From positions 124,001 through 188,000 of the forward strand of contig DDKB01000023.1 of the NCBI GenBank assembly GCA_002339675.1: DNA of 64,000 bases. Reading direction: 5' to 3'. The position numbers were made by a program, and so were the translations under genes. Source of the stretch: Stutzerimonas stutzeri. Its GTDB lineage: Bacteria > Pseudomonadota > Gammaproteobacteria > Pseudomonadales > Pseudomonadaceae. The notes below the pieces were generated by a model, which saw only the letters and a program-made list of their open reading frames with translations, searched no databases and was not told the origin of the DNA. Positions 31,922 through 40,387 of the stretch are shown here, piece by piece. Position 1 is the first letter of the stretch. Each line of letters begins with the position of its first letter.

Positions 31922-34042
31922 TCAGAAGCTCAGATCGACGCGAGCCCAGTAGGTGCGGCCCGGCTCGTTGATGCGCTCATCGGCTGACAAGCCAAACCCG
32001 GCGTTGCCGGCAAGATTGAGATGCTCGCTGTAGGCCTTGTCGAGCAGGTTGTCGATGCCGGTACTCAGCTTGAGATGACGGTTCAGGCGATAGGCGCCGT
32101 TGAGCGAGAACACCCCGAAGCCCGCGCTCTCGTCGAAGTCCTTGCTGACCACGTTGCCCTTCCCTTCGGCCACACGCGTCTGCGCCGCGACCAGCCGCCA
32201 CAAACCGGCAGCGCTCCAGTCGCCGCGCTCGTAACCGAGCCCCAGGCGCCCTTCCAGCGGCGGCATCTGCGGCAGCGCCTCGCCATCGGAACTGTTCTTG
32301 CCCCAGGCATAGGCCAGGCTGGCATCGGTTTTCCAGTTCGCATTCAGGCGGTAGGTTGCGCCGAGCTCACCGCCCATGATGCGCGCGTCTACGTTGTCGG
32401 CGCTGGAGGTCGACATGCCCATCATGTTGGTCCCGTAGCTGAACAGGATGAAGTCCCGCACCTGGCCGGCATAAGCCGAGACCCAGGCATCGAGCGGGCC
32501 CTGGCTGTACTGCAGGCCGACATCGAGCTGGGTGGTCTTCTCCGGTTTCACGTTGGCGAAGGCACCGGCACCGCCTGAAAACAGTTCCCAGTAGTCGGGG
32601 AAACGCTCGGCGTGGCCGAGCCCCACATAAGCCGTCGCGGGAAGCGATTGCAGGTCGTGCTCGTAGCGCATGAAACCGCTCGGCAGGTTGTCGCTGCGGC
32701 TGTCGCCCGCCGAAGGGCCGGTGCGGCGATGGTCCTGCGCGGTCGCGTGATCCAGGCGCGCACCACCGATCACGCGATTGTCATCGTCCAGCGTCCGGGT
32801 GAGTTCGCCGAACACGCCGTAGTTGTGAAAGTCCGCATCCTTGTTCCAGGCGAACTGGTCATGCGCGGTGTAGGTGCCGGTCATCATGTCGTAGCGGGAG
32901 CTGCGCTGGCGGTGCTCGTTGCGTTGCGCATCGACGCCCGTCACCAGGCTGTAGTCGTCCCACTGCCAGGTCGCGGCCAGCCGACCGCCCAGGGTGCGAC
33001 GGTCGACATTGGCCGCCATGGGATTGGCCATCATCCCCATGCCCGATGGCGTGCGCAGGCTGAAGTTGTCCATCAAGTGGTCGGCATAGTTGTAGTAGAT
33101 GCGCGCCTCGATCTTCTGCAGCACCTCGCCAAGGTTGGACCGCTCGAAGCGCAGCACCGCGCTCTCACGCTTGAACTGGCTGCCGTCCATGCCGCGTCCG
33201 GCATAGCGCGCCTCACCATCACCGCGCCCCACGGTCAGCTCGAGCAGCGTGTCGTCGTCTGGCATCCAGCCCAGGGCGACATCGCTGTTCCACTTGTCAT
33301 AACGCGACGGCACGGTATCGCCGTTGCCATCGGCATAATCGTCGGCCTGCGAACTGTTGGCCATCAGCCGCGCATAACCCTGGGCATTGCCGGCGGCGGC
33401 ATCGAGGTTGCGGTCGAAGCGGCCGTTCGAAGCCGTCAGCAAACTGCCGTTGAGGCGGTAGTCCGGCTCGCTGAACTGCTCCGGTTCGCGCTCGAAGAGC
33501 ACGGTGGCAGCCGACGCGCCGGGCCCCCAGAGCACGGTTTGCGGCCCTTTGATGACCGTCAGCTTGTCGTAGGTGTCCGGGCTGATGTACGAGCTGGGCG
33601 AATCCATGCGGTTCGGGCAGGCGCCGAGCATCTCGCCGCCGTTGCTGAGCAGTTTCAGGCGCGAGCCGAACATGCCGCGGAACACCGGGTCGCCGTTGAC
33701 GCCGCCGTTGCGCACCGCGGAGAAGCCCGGAATGGTCTTCAGGTAATCGGCGCCGTCACTGGCCGGCATCGGCTGGCGCGGGATCTTCGGGTCGGTGACC
33801 ACGGTCAGCGGCGACTGTTGCGCGACGCCCGTGATGACCATGGGCGCCAGTTCATACGCCACGCCAGAGTCGGCATGCGCGGCGTGATCCTGCGGAGCGG
33901 CAGGTTCGGCCGCTAGCGCCGTACCGGCCAGCAAGGCCATCAAGGCGCCATGGGCCAGCTGCCGGCGACGGCAGCCAGGACGAAGAGCAAAAGTAAAGGA
34001 CAGGCGCGAGCGCGCCGTGCAACCACGAGTGTGCCTGGACAT
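31922..34042 (-). CDS. TonB-dependent copper receptor (NosA/OprC family)
   Basis: 706 residues. A signal peptide with an unusually long basic n-region precedes the hydrophobic stretch ALMALLAGTALA. The plug domain (about 65-190: APMVITGVAQQSP, DYLKTIPGFSAVRNGG, KGPQTVLWGPGASA) and a 22-strand barrel follow, ending in Phe (ARVDLSF) for BAM recognition. Met-rich loops (SGMGMMANPM, NMMGMSTSS) and Cys/Met near EMLGACPNRMD suit copper binding. NosA was described in P. stutzeri as a channel needed for copper loading of nitrous oxide reductase; OprC is its P. aeruginosa relative. It lies 54 bases downstream of a DUF2946 gene and is probably cotranscribed with it. Confidence 0.93.
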   Translation of the reverse strand: MSRHTRGCTARSRLSFTFALRPGCRRRQLAHGALMALLAGTALAAEPAAPQDHAAHADSGVAYELAPMVITGVAQQSPLTVVTDPKIPRQPMPASDGADYLKTIPGFSAVRNGGVNGDPVFRGMFGSRLKLLSNGGEMLGACPNRMDSPSSYISPDTYDKLTVIKGPQTVLWGPGASAATVLFEREPEQFSEPDYRLNGSLLTASNGRFDRNLDAAAGNAQGYARLMANSSQADDYADGNGDTVPSRYDKWNSDVALGWMPDDDTLLELTVGRGDGEARYAGRGMDGSQFKRESAVLRFERSNLGEVLQKIEARIYYNYADHLMDNFSLRTPSGMGMMANPMAANVDRRTLGGRLAATWQWDDYSLVTGVDAQRNEHRQRSSRYDMMTGTYTAHDQFAWNKDADFHNYGVFGELTRTLDDDNRVIGGARLDHATAQDHRRTGPSAGDSRSDNLPSGFMRYEHDLQSLPATAYVGLGHAERFPDYWELFSGGAGAFANVKPEKTTQLDVGLQYSQGPLDAWVSAYAGQVRDFILFSYGTNMMGMSTSSADNVDARIMGGELGATYRLNANWKTDASLAYAWGKNSSDGEALPQMPPLEGRLGLGYERGDWSAAGLWRLVAAQTRVAEGKGNVVSKDFDESAGFGVFSLNGAYRLNRHLKLSTGIDNLLDKAYSEHLNLAGNAGFGLSADERINEPGRTYWARVDLSF

Positions 34043-34096
34043 AGGTTTTCCATATCTGCGTTGACTTGTAAGGCCGCGTGCAGGCGGCCCGGAGCA

Positions 34097-34498
34097 TCAG
34101 CCAGGCAGTACGGGTGGCGCACGCGGATAGCCGCTGCTGCTGCGCCGGGTCGGGGGCAGAGGCTTGGCAGGCAGTGCATGGACGGGGACAGGACGCAGCA
34201 GCGGCAAGGCTAACTGCACGGCCAGGGTCAGCGGCGGATTGAGCGTCAGCAGCTCGCAATAACCGCAGAAGTTCAGCGCGCTCAGCCACGCGGGGCCACC
34301 GATCCCTCGACCACCGTGGTGGTCCATGGCGGTGGACGCTGCCCGCCCCAACTCATCATGCAGGTGCACATGCGCACTGGGGTGGGATGTCTGCGCAGCG
34401 GCGGCCTGCAGGGCGGAATACAACGGGCCGACATGAATCATCAGCATGGCGAACAGCCCAAGCCAGATGCTCAGTGTCGAAAGCCCTTTGCGTGTCAC
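34097..34498 (-). CDS. DUF2946 family protein (copper-associated)
   Basis: 133 residues with an N-terminal hydrophobic segment (SIWLGLFAMLMIHVGPLYSAL), a His-rich region (HPSAHVHLHDE, MDHHGG) and a conserved-looking NFCGYCELLTLNPPL with two Cys. This is the pattern of DUF2946 proteins, commonly encoded next to TonB-dependent copper receptors. It precedes the receptor gene on the same strand. The His/Cys content suggests metal binding in the periplasm or membrane; no experimental role is known to me. Confidence 0.82.
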   Translation of the reverse strand: MTRKGLSTLSIWLGLFAMLMIHVGPLYSALQAAAAQTSHPSAHVHLHDELGRAASTAMDHHGGRGIGGPAWLSALNFCGYCELLTLNPPLTLAVQLALPLLRPVPVHALPAKPLPPTRRSSSGYPRAPPVLPG

Positions 34499-34646
34499 GA
34501 CTGCATTCCTTGTTTCAAAGACAGCTCCAGCGGAGCGGCGCGATCATCGCATGCCCGTGCGACCTATCGATGCGACATGAGGCCGCAAGCCAGGCGGCAA
34601 GCGAACGCCCACGCAGCCTTCCTAAGCAGCTATTTATTGCTGTAAA

Positions 34647-34668
34647 AATAAATAATTGGTGATTTATT
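34647..34668. promoter_or_regulatory. AT-rich operator-like dyad upstream of leuA
   Basis: AATAAAT-AATTGGTG-ATTTATT: perfect 7-base arms and an 8-base centre. Its reverse complement agrees with the site at 10120-10139 upstream of pxpA at 19 of 20 core positions. It lies 117 bases before the leuA start and 149 before the divergent DUF2946 gene, within the only strongly AT-rich stretch of this neighbourhood. Confidence 0.65.
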
Positions 34669-34784
34669 CCAATTTAAAAACAGTTATTGCAATACATTCC
34701 GGAGACGGACTAGCTTTGCACCATCAACGATTGCTGTACGCGAGAGTTGCGCCCTCTCGCCCACGCCACCGACGGAGAAACACC

Positions 34785-36455
34785 ATGACCATGCTCAAGA
34801 ATCCCTCGACGAAATACCGCGCCTTTCCGGCGATCGACATTGCGGATCGCACCTGGCCGTCGAAAACCATCACCCAGGCCCCCATCTGGCTGAGCTCCGA
34901 CCTGCGCGACGGCAACCAGTCGCTGATCGAACCGATGGATGCGGGCAAGAAGATGCGTTTCTTCAAGACCCTGGTGCAGATCGGTGTCAAGGAAATCGAG
35001 GTGGGCTTCCCGTCGGCATCGCAGACCGACTTCGACTTCGTCCGTGAACTGATCGAAGGTGGCCACATTCCGGATGACGTGACCATCCAGGTCCTGACCC
35101 AGGCCCGCGAGGACCTGATCACCCGCACCTTCGAATCGCTCAAGGGCGCCAAGCGGGCCATCGTCCACTACTACAACGCGACCGCGCCGAGCTTCCGCCG
35201 CATCGTCTTCAACCAGGACAAGGCCGGCGTGGTGAACATCGCCGTGAGCGCGGCGAAGGTCATCAAGCGCCTGGCCGATGCCGCGCCTGAAACGGCTTGG
35301 CGCTTCGAGTACTCGCCCGAGGTGTTCAGCTCCACCGAGACCGACTTTGCCGTCGAGGTGTGCAACGCCGTGATCGAGGTGTTCCAGCCGACGCCTGCGC
35401 AGAAGCTGATCCTTAACCTGCCGGCGACGATCGAAGCGGCGACGCCAAACATCTACGCCGACCAGATCGAGTACTTCGGCCGCCATGTGAACAAGCGCGA
35501 CAGCGTGCTGATCAGCCTGCACACCCATAACGACCGCGGCACCGGCGTCGCCGCCACCGAACTGGGCCTGATGGCCGGAGCCGATCGGGTCGAAGGCTGC
35601 CTGTTCGGCAATGGCGAACGCACCGGCAACGTCGACCTGGTGACCGTGGCGCTGAACCTCTACACCCAGGGTGTCGATCCGCAACTGGACTTCTCCGATA
35701 TCGACGCCGTGCGCAAGGTGGTCGAGGAATGCAACCAGCTGCCGGTGCACCCGCGCCACCCCTATGTCGGCGATCTGGTCCATACGGCCTTCTCCGGCTC
35801 GCACCAGGATGCGATCCGCAAGGGCTTCAGCCAGCAGGATCCGAACGGGGTCTGGGAAGTGCCCTACTTGCCGATCGACCCGGCCGACATCGGCCGCAGT
35901 TACGAAGCGGTGATTCGCGTCAACAGCCAGTCCGGCAAGGGTGGCATCACCTATCTGCTCGAACAGGAATACGGCATCAGCCTGCCACGGCGTATGCAGA
36001 TCGAGTTCAGCCAGGTGGTCCAGCGCGAAACCGATCGTCTCGGCCTGGAAATGAGCGCCAAGCAGATCTACGCGTTGCTGGAAAGTGAGTACCTGCAGGC
36101 GACGGCCCCATACGCGTTGAAGAGCCATCGCTTGCAGGAGGAGAACGGCACCAGCGCCGTCGAGGTGGAAGTCGCCAGCGAGGGTGAAATCATGCATTGG
36201 CGCGGCATTGGCAAGGGCCCGCTGGAAGCCCTGGTCGCCGGGTTGCCGGTGAAGCTGGAGATCATGGACTACCACGAGCATTCGATCGGCGCTGGCAGCA
36301 ATGCACGCGCGGCCGCCTATATCGAGGTGCGCCTGGACGGCGAGCGATCGCTGCACGGCATCGGCATCGATGAGAACATCACCACCGCAAGCATCCGCGC
36401 GCTGTTCAGCGCCCTGAACCGAGCCCTGCGCGAAGCGACCTCCAAAGCCGCCTGA
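34785..36455 (+). CDS. leuA: 2-isopropylmalate synthase
   Basis: First committed step of leucine synthesis: acetyl-CoA + 2-ketoisovalerate. 556 residues, the long (LeuA2-type) form common in pseudomonads. The start ATG 34785 (MTMLKNPSTKYRAFPAIDIA) follows GGAG by 8 bases. The HMGL-like TIM barrel has LRDGNQSLIEPMD (metal-binding Asp, substrate Arg), SLHTHNDRGTGVA (HxH metal motif) and GCLFGNGERTGN. The C-terminal 150 residues form the leucine feedback domain (GIGKGPLEALVAGL, YHEHSIGAGSNARAAAYIEV). It is transcribed alone, with an AT-rich leader containing the dyad described separately. Confidence 0.97.
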   Translation: MTMLKNPSTKYRAFPAIDIADRTWPSKTITQAPIWLSSDLRDGNQSLIEPMDAGKKMRFFKTLVQIGVKEIEVGFPSASQTDFDFVRELIEGGHIPDDVTIQVLTQAREDLITRTFESLKGAKRAIVHYYNATAPSFRRIVFNQDKAGVVNIAVSAAKVIKRLADAAPETAWRFEYSPEVFSSTETDFAVEVCNAVIEVFQPTPAQKLILNLPATIEAATPNIYADQIEYFGRHVNKRDSVLISLHTHNDRGTGVAATELGLMAGADRVEGCLFGNGERTGNVDLVTVALNLYTQGVDPQLDFSDIDAVRKVVEECNQLPVHPRHPYVGDLVHTAFSGSHQDAIRKGFSQQDPNGVWEVPYLPIDPADIGRSYEAVIRVNSQSGKGGITYLLEQEYGISLPRRMQIEFSQVVQRETDRLGLEMSAKQIYALLESEYLQATAPYALKSHRLQEENGTSAVEVEVASEGEIMHWRGIGKGPLEALVAGLPVKLEIMDYHEHSIGAGSNARAAAYIEVRLDGERSLHGIGIDENITTASIRALFSALNRALREATSKAA

Positions 36456-36461
36456 CCGAGT

Positions 36462-36488
36462 ACGGCGAGCCCTGAACGGGCTCGCCGT
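36462..36488 (+). terminator. Hairpin downstream of leuA
   Basis: ACGGCGAGCCC-TGAAC-GGGCTCGCCGT, a perfect 11-base stem 6 bases after the stop codon. It lacks a U-tract, so termination strength is uncertain. Confidence 0.6.
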
Positions 36489-36685
36489 CACTTCCACCTC
36501 CCCGCGTTTCACGCGTAGGCGGGCGCACCGGTTCTTTACCGGTACACCATGACAACGGGCCGCCCCATGGCCGCTCTCCCCCGTTTCTGCAGTAACGCAT
36601 CATTCATCAGCAGAATCGTGCAACCGCTCCACGGCCTGCGCCACTAGGATGGGTGTTTCCCAACCCTTCGCCCTCAGGAGCCGCC

Positions 36686-37744
36686 ATGAGCAATGCCATC
36701 GGTTATGCCGCCCAGGATCCGAGCACGCCGCTCGCACCCTATTCGTTCACCCGCCGCGACGTCGGACCGAACGATGTCCAAATCGACATCCTCTACTGCG
36801 GCGTCTGCCATTCCGACCTGCATACCGCCCGCAACGAATGGAACAACACGCTCTATCCTTCCGTCCCGGGCCACGAAATCGTCGGACGGGTCACAGCCGT
36901 TGGTGAGGCGGTCAGCCGCTTCAAGGTCGGCGACATCGCCGGCGTCGGCTGCCTGGTCGACAGCTGCCGGACCTGCCCATCCTGCGGCGAGGGGCTCGAG
37001 CAATACTGCGAGAACGGCTTCACCGGCACCTACAACGGTCCGGCGTTCGGCGGCGGCGAGAACACCCTGGGCGGCTACTCCGACACCATCGTGGTGGACC
37101 AGCATTTCGTCCTGCGCATCTCGCACGATGAAGCCAGCCTGGCCGCCGTCGCGCCGCTGCTGTGCGCCGGCATCACCACCTATTCGCCGCTGCGTCAGTG
37201 GAAGGTTGGGCCCGGCCAGAAGATCGGTGTGGTCGGCCTCGGTGGCTTGGGCCACATGGCGGTGAAGATCGCCAACGCGATGGGTGCACACGTGGTGCTG
37301 TTCACCACCTCACCGGACAAGAAGGAAGACGCGCTGCGCCTCGGCGCCAGCGAAGTGGTGGTGTCGAAGAACCGGGACGAGATGGCCGCGCATGTGAACA
37401 GCTTCGATTTCATCCTCAACACGGTGGCCGCGCCGCATAACCTCGACGCATTCGTTGCGCTGCTCAAGCGTGACGCGACCATGACCCTGGTCGGTGCTCC
37501 GGCATCACCGCACCCCTCGCCCAGCGTGTTCGGCCTGATCTTCAAGCGTCGGCGCATCGCCGGTTCGTTGATCGGCGGCATCGCCGAGACCCAGGAAATG
37601 CTCGATTTCTGTGCCGAGCACGGCATCGTGTCGGACATCGAGATGATCGACATCCAGACCATCAACGACGCCTACGACCGCATGCTCAAGAGCGACGTGA
37701 AGTATCGTTTCGTCATCGACATGGCCTCGCTCAAGTCTGCCTGA
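36686..37744 (+). CDS. Zinc-dependent NAD(P) alcohol/aldehyde dehydrogenase (YahK/CAD-like)
   Basis: 352-residue medium-chain dehydrogenase. The start ATG 36686 has CAGGAG 5 bases upstream. The catalytic zinc residues lie in YCGVCHSDLH and PGHEIVGRV; the structural zinc knuckle is DSCRTCPSCGEGLEQYC; the dinucleotide loop is GVVGLGGLGHMAVK. The pattern fits the cinnamyl-alcohol-dehydrogenase / YahK branch, which are NADPH-dependent broad aldehyde reductases. Physiological substrate unknown. Confidence 0.93.
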   Translation: MSNAIGYAAQDPSTPLAPYSFTRRDVGPNDVQIDILYCGVCHSDLHTARNEWNNTLYPSVPGHEIVGRVTAVGEAVSRFKVGDIAGVGCLVDSCRTCPSCGEGLEQYCENGFTGTYNGPAFGGGENTLGGYSDTIVVDQHFVLRISHDEASLAAVAPLLCAGITTYSPLRQWKVGPGQKIGVVGLGGLGHMAVKIANAMGAHVVLFTTSPDKKEDALRLGASEVVVSKNRDEMAAHVNSFDFILNTVAAPHNLDAFVALLKRDATMTLVGAPASPHPSPSVFGLIFKRRRIAGSLIGGIAETQEMLDFCAEHGIVSDIEMIDIQTINDAYDRMLKSDVKYRFVIDMASLKSA

Positions 37745-37751
37745 CCCGGCT

Positions 37752-37790
37752 GCCTGCCCCGCGCTCCGGTAGCGGGCAGGCCTTCCCTCT
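37752..37790 (+). terminator. Probable terminator after the alcohol dehydrogenase gene
   Basis: GCCTGCCCCGC ... GCGGGCAGGC pair with one bulged base, followed by the pyrimidine-rich CTTCCCTCTT. Confidence 0.45.
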
Positions 37791-37837
37791 TGGCGATCAA
37801 GCGGCTATGGTCGCCGGCCTTCTGCTGAGGAGCCGGC

Positions 37838-38692
37838 ATGCGCTACCTGGTCTTCGTCACCCTGCTCTGGGCCTATTCCTTCAACCTGATCGGTGCCTAT
37901 CTCGCCGGCCAGGTCGACAGCTATTTTGCCGTGCTGACCCGGGTCGTCCTGGCCGGCCTGGTGTTTCTGCCGCTGACGCGCTGGCGAGGCGTGGCGCCGG
38001 GATTCATCGGCGGTGTCACGCTGGTCGGTGCCCTGCAGTTCGGCGTGACCTATCTCTGCCTCTACCTGAGCTTCAACGTGCTGACGGTGGCCGAGGTCCT
38101 GCTGTTCACGGTGCTGACGCCGCTGCACGTGACGCTGATCGACGACGCGCTCAATCGGCGCTTCAACCCCTGGGCCCTGGTGGCCGCGGCGGTCGCGGTG
38201 TTCGGCGCCGGGCTGATTCGCTATGACGGCGTCACGGGGGACTTTCTCGGCGGGTTCCTGCTGATGCAGCTGGCCAACTTCACCTTCGCTGCCGGACAGG
38301 TCGGCTACAAGCACCTGGCGCAGCGCTATCCATCGGACATTCCACTGCATCGCCGCTTCGGTTACTTCTTCCTCGGCGCGCTGGTCATCGTGTTGCCCGC
38401 CTGGTTGCTGTTCGGCAATCCAGAGAAGCTGCCATCGACGCCCACCCAGTGGGGCGTACTGGTATGGATGGGGGTGCTGGCCACAGCGCTGGGGCAATTC
38501 TGCTGGAACAAGGGCGCCACGCTGGTCGATGCCGGCACCCTGGCCGTGATGAACAACATGGCGGTGCCGGTCGGGCTGATCCTCAATCTGCTGTTCTGGG
38601 ACACCGATGCCGAACTGCTGCGCCTGACCTTCGGCGGGCTGATCATCCTCGCCTCATTGCAAATCAATCGGCTGGGCCGACGAACGGCTTGA
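37838..38692 (+). CDS. EamA-type DMT-family transporter
   Basis: 284 residues with about ten hydrophobic helices in two EamA repeats (roughly 5-125 and 140-280), as in drug/metabolite exporters of amino acids or related solutes. FVTLLWAYSFNLIGAYLAGQ starts repeat one; MQLANFTFAAGQVGYKHLAQRY starts repeat two. GAGGAG precedes the start ATG. The carboxylate/amino-acid/amine subgroup is likely, the substrate unknown. Confidence 0.9.
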   Translation: MRYLVFVTLLWAYSFNLIGAYLAGQVDSYFAVLTRVVLAGLVFLPLTRWRGVAPGFIGGVTLVGALQFGVTYLCLYLSFNVLTVAEVLLFTVLTPLHVTLIDDALNRRFNPWALVAAAVAVFGAGLIRYDGVTGDFLGGFLLMQLANFTFAAGQVGYKHLAQRYPSDIPLHRRFGYFFLGALVIVLPAWLLFGNPEKLPSTPTQWGVLVWMGVLATALGQFCWNKGATLVDAGTLAVMNNMAVPVGLILNLLFWDTDAELLRLTFGGLIILASLQINRLGRRTA

Positions 38693-38797
38693 AAAAACAG
38701 CGTAACTCTTTGTTTTTCAAGTGAATAATTATATTCGTATCGGTAAGATCTCGACGCCCCGCATGGATGCTTTTCTCAGTTCGCCGTCGAGATCTCC

Positions 38798-39529
38798 ATG
38801 CGCCGCACCAGCCTGTTTCTGTTCGTCCTGCTGTTCATCGCCTCCGCACATGCCGATGCCCCACGCACTTTCCGCGAAGCGAAGCGGCTAGCCTGGCAGA
38901 TCTATGCCGAGCGGCCCGTCGACTTCTACTGTGGATGCCGTTTCAAGGGCAAAAGAATCGACCTGGGCAGCTGCGGCTACGTCCCGCGCAAGCAGCCCAA
39001 ACGCGCGGCGCGCGTGGAATGGGAACACATCGTCCCGGCGTGGGTGATCGGCCATCAGCGCCAATGCTGGCAGCAGGGTGGGCGCAAGCACTGCACCTCG
39101 AGCGATCCGGTGTTCAGCAAGGCCGAGGCCGACCTGCACAACCTTGTACCGGTGGTCGGCGAGGTCAACGGTGACCGCAGCAACTATGGCTTCGGCATGC
39201 TCAGCGAGAAGCCGACCCAATACGGCGCCTGCCCCTTCGTGGTGAACTTCAAGCAGCGCACTGCCATGCCCGCCGATTACAGCCGGGGCGCTATCGCACG
39301 AACCTATCTGTACATGAGCGAACGCTATGGCCTGCGCCTGTCGAAGCAGGACCGGCGCCTGTACGGCATCTGGAACCGCCAGTATCCGGTCAGCGAGTGG
39401 GAGCGCTGGCGCAACCGCAGCGTGGCCTGCGTGCAGGGCAATACCAACCCGTTCGTGGAGGCGGTGGACCTCGGCCGTTGTCGGCGGGACCTGGCCCGTG
39501 CATCGGGCAAACGCGCCGGCAAGAGCTAG
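38798..39529 (+). CDS. endA: Endonuclease I family periplasmic or secreted nuclease
   Basis: 243 residues with a signal peptide (MRRTSLFLFVLLFIASAHA). The EndA catalytic region is VEWEHIVPAW (His of the beta-beta-alpha metal site) and DLHNLVPVVGEVNGDRSNYGF. Cys pairs (CGCRFKGKRIDLGSCGY; QCWQQGGRKHCTSSD) suggest disulfides in the periplasm. It cleaves double-stranded DNA with Mg2+. Upstream is an AT-rich stretch (TTTTTCAAGTGAATAATTATATTC) that may hold the promoter. Confidence 0.93.
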   Translation: MRRTSLFLFVLLFIASAHADAPRTFREAKRLAWQIYAERPVDFYCGCRFKGKRIDLGSCGYVPRKQPKRAARVEWEHIVPAWVIGHQRQCWQQGGRKHCTSSDPVFSKAEADLHNLVPVVGEVNGDRSNYGFGMLSEKPTQYGACPFVVNFKQRTAMPADYSRGAIARTYLYMSERYGLRLSKQDRRLYGIWNRQYPVSEWERWRNRSVACVQGNTNPFVEAVDLGRCRRDLARASGKRAGKS

Positions 39530-39534
39530 GCCAG

Positions 39535-39557
39535 CCGGAGGCCAACCCAGCCTCCGG
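39535..39557 (+). terminator. Hairpin after endA
   Basis: CCGGAGGC-CAACCCA-GCCTCCGG, 8-base perfect stem just after the stop; the following GCGGTCGTTGTTTCC is only a poor U-tract. Confidence 0.45.
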
Positions 39558-39684
39558 GCGGTCGTTGTTTCCTGGCCGCCTTTGAGGCGTATCGTCACGA
39601 TGGCGGCAGCCGCACACTGCCGCGATTGCAGCGGATCACCAGAAGGCGGCATGCTGATCGCCCTCAACACGATGGCGCGCGACC

Positions 39685-40350
39685 ATGCAGGACAAGACCT
39701 TCTGTTCCACCCTGGCCCTGATCGTCCTGCTGGCGCTCGTCGTCTCCGGGATCGCCCCCTACGACCGGGCCACTTGGCTGCTGGAAGTCGCGCCGGTGCT
39801 GATCGCCTATCCGCTCTTGCTTTGGACCTACCAACGCTTCGCCCTGACTCGCCTGCTCTATGTGGTCATCGCGCTGCATGCGCTGGTGCTGATCCTCGGC
39901 GGCGCCTACACCTACGCGCGGGTACCGGCGGGATTCTGGGTGCAGGACCTGTTCGCACTCAGCCGCAACCCCTACGACAAGCTGGGGCATTTCATCCAGG
40001 GCGTGACGCCTGCGTTGCTGGCGCGGGAGATCCTCCTGCGCCGACGCTTCGTCGTGCCCGGCAAGATGCTCGGCTTTCTCGCGGTCTGCGTCGCGCTGGC
40101 GTTCAGCGCCTTCTATGAACTGATCGAATGGTGGGTGGCGCTGCTGGCCGGCCAGGGTGCGGACGATTTTCTGGGCACCCAGGGCGATCCCTGGGATACC
40201 CAGTCGGACATGCTGATGGCTCTGATCGGTGCCCTGGTCGCGGTTACCGGCCTGGCGCGCTGGCAAGACCGGCAGTGGCAGCGCGCCGCCCCTCACAGTC
40301 GCGAAGAACCGTCCGCAGCGGCTTCGCCATCAGCAGATCGCCCGCGCTAG
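39685..40350 (+). CDS. DUF2238 (YjdF-like) integral membrane protein
   Basis: 221 residues with about six transmembrane helices. The family signature NPYDKLGHFIQGVTPALLAREIL and FSAFYELIEWWVALLAG with acidic and His residues inside helices is typical of DUF2238/YjdF. The C-terminal tail (HSREEPSAAASPSADRPR) is hydrophilic. Function unknown. The start ATG 39685 has no good ribosome binding site nearby; other upstream ATGs are out of frame. Confidence 0.85.
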   Translation: MQDKTFCSTLALIVLLALVVSGIAPYDRATWLLEVAPVLIAYPLLLWTYQRFALTRLLYVVIALHALVLILGGAYTYARVPAGFWVQDLFALSRNPYDKLGHFIQGVTPALLAREILLRRRFVVPGKMLGFLAVCVALAFSAFYELIEWWVALLAGQGADDFLGTQGDPWDTQSDMLMALIGALVAVTGLARWQDRQWQRAAPHSREEPSAAASPSADRPR

Positions 40351-40387
40351 CGGGCACGAGGGTCCGGAACGCGTCGCTGCGGTCAGC

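Noticed and set aside
38725..38740. AT-rich GAATAATTATATTC before endA as a third copy of the dyad
   Set aside because: Only 5-base arms and no match to the CACCAAT core; probably just promoter DNA.
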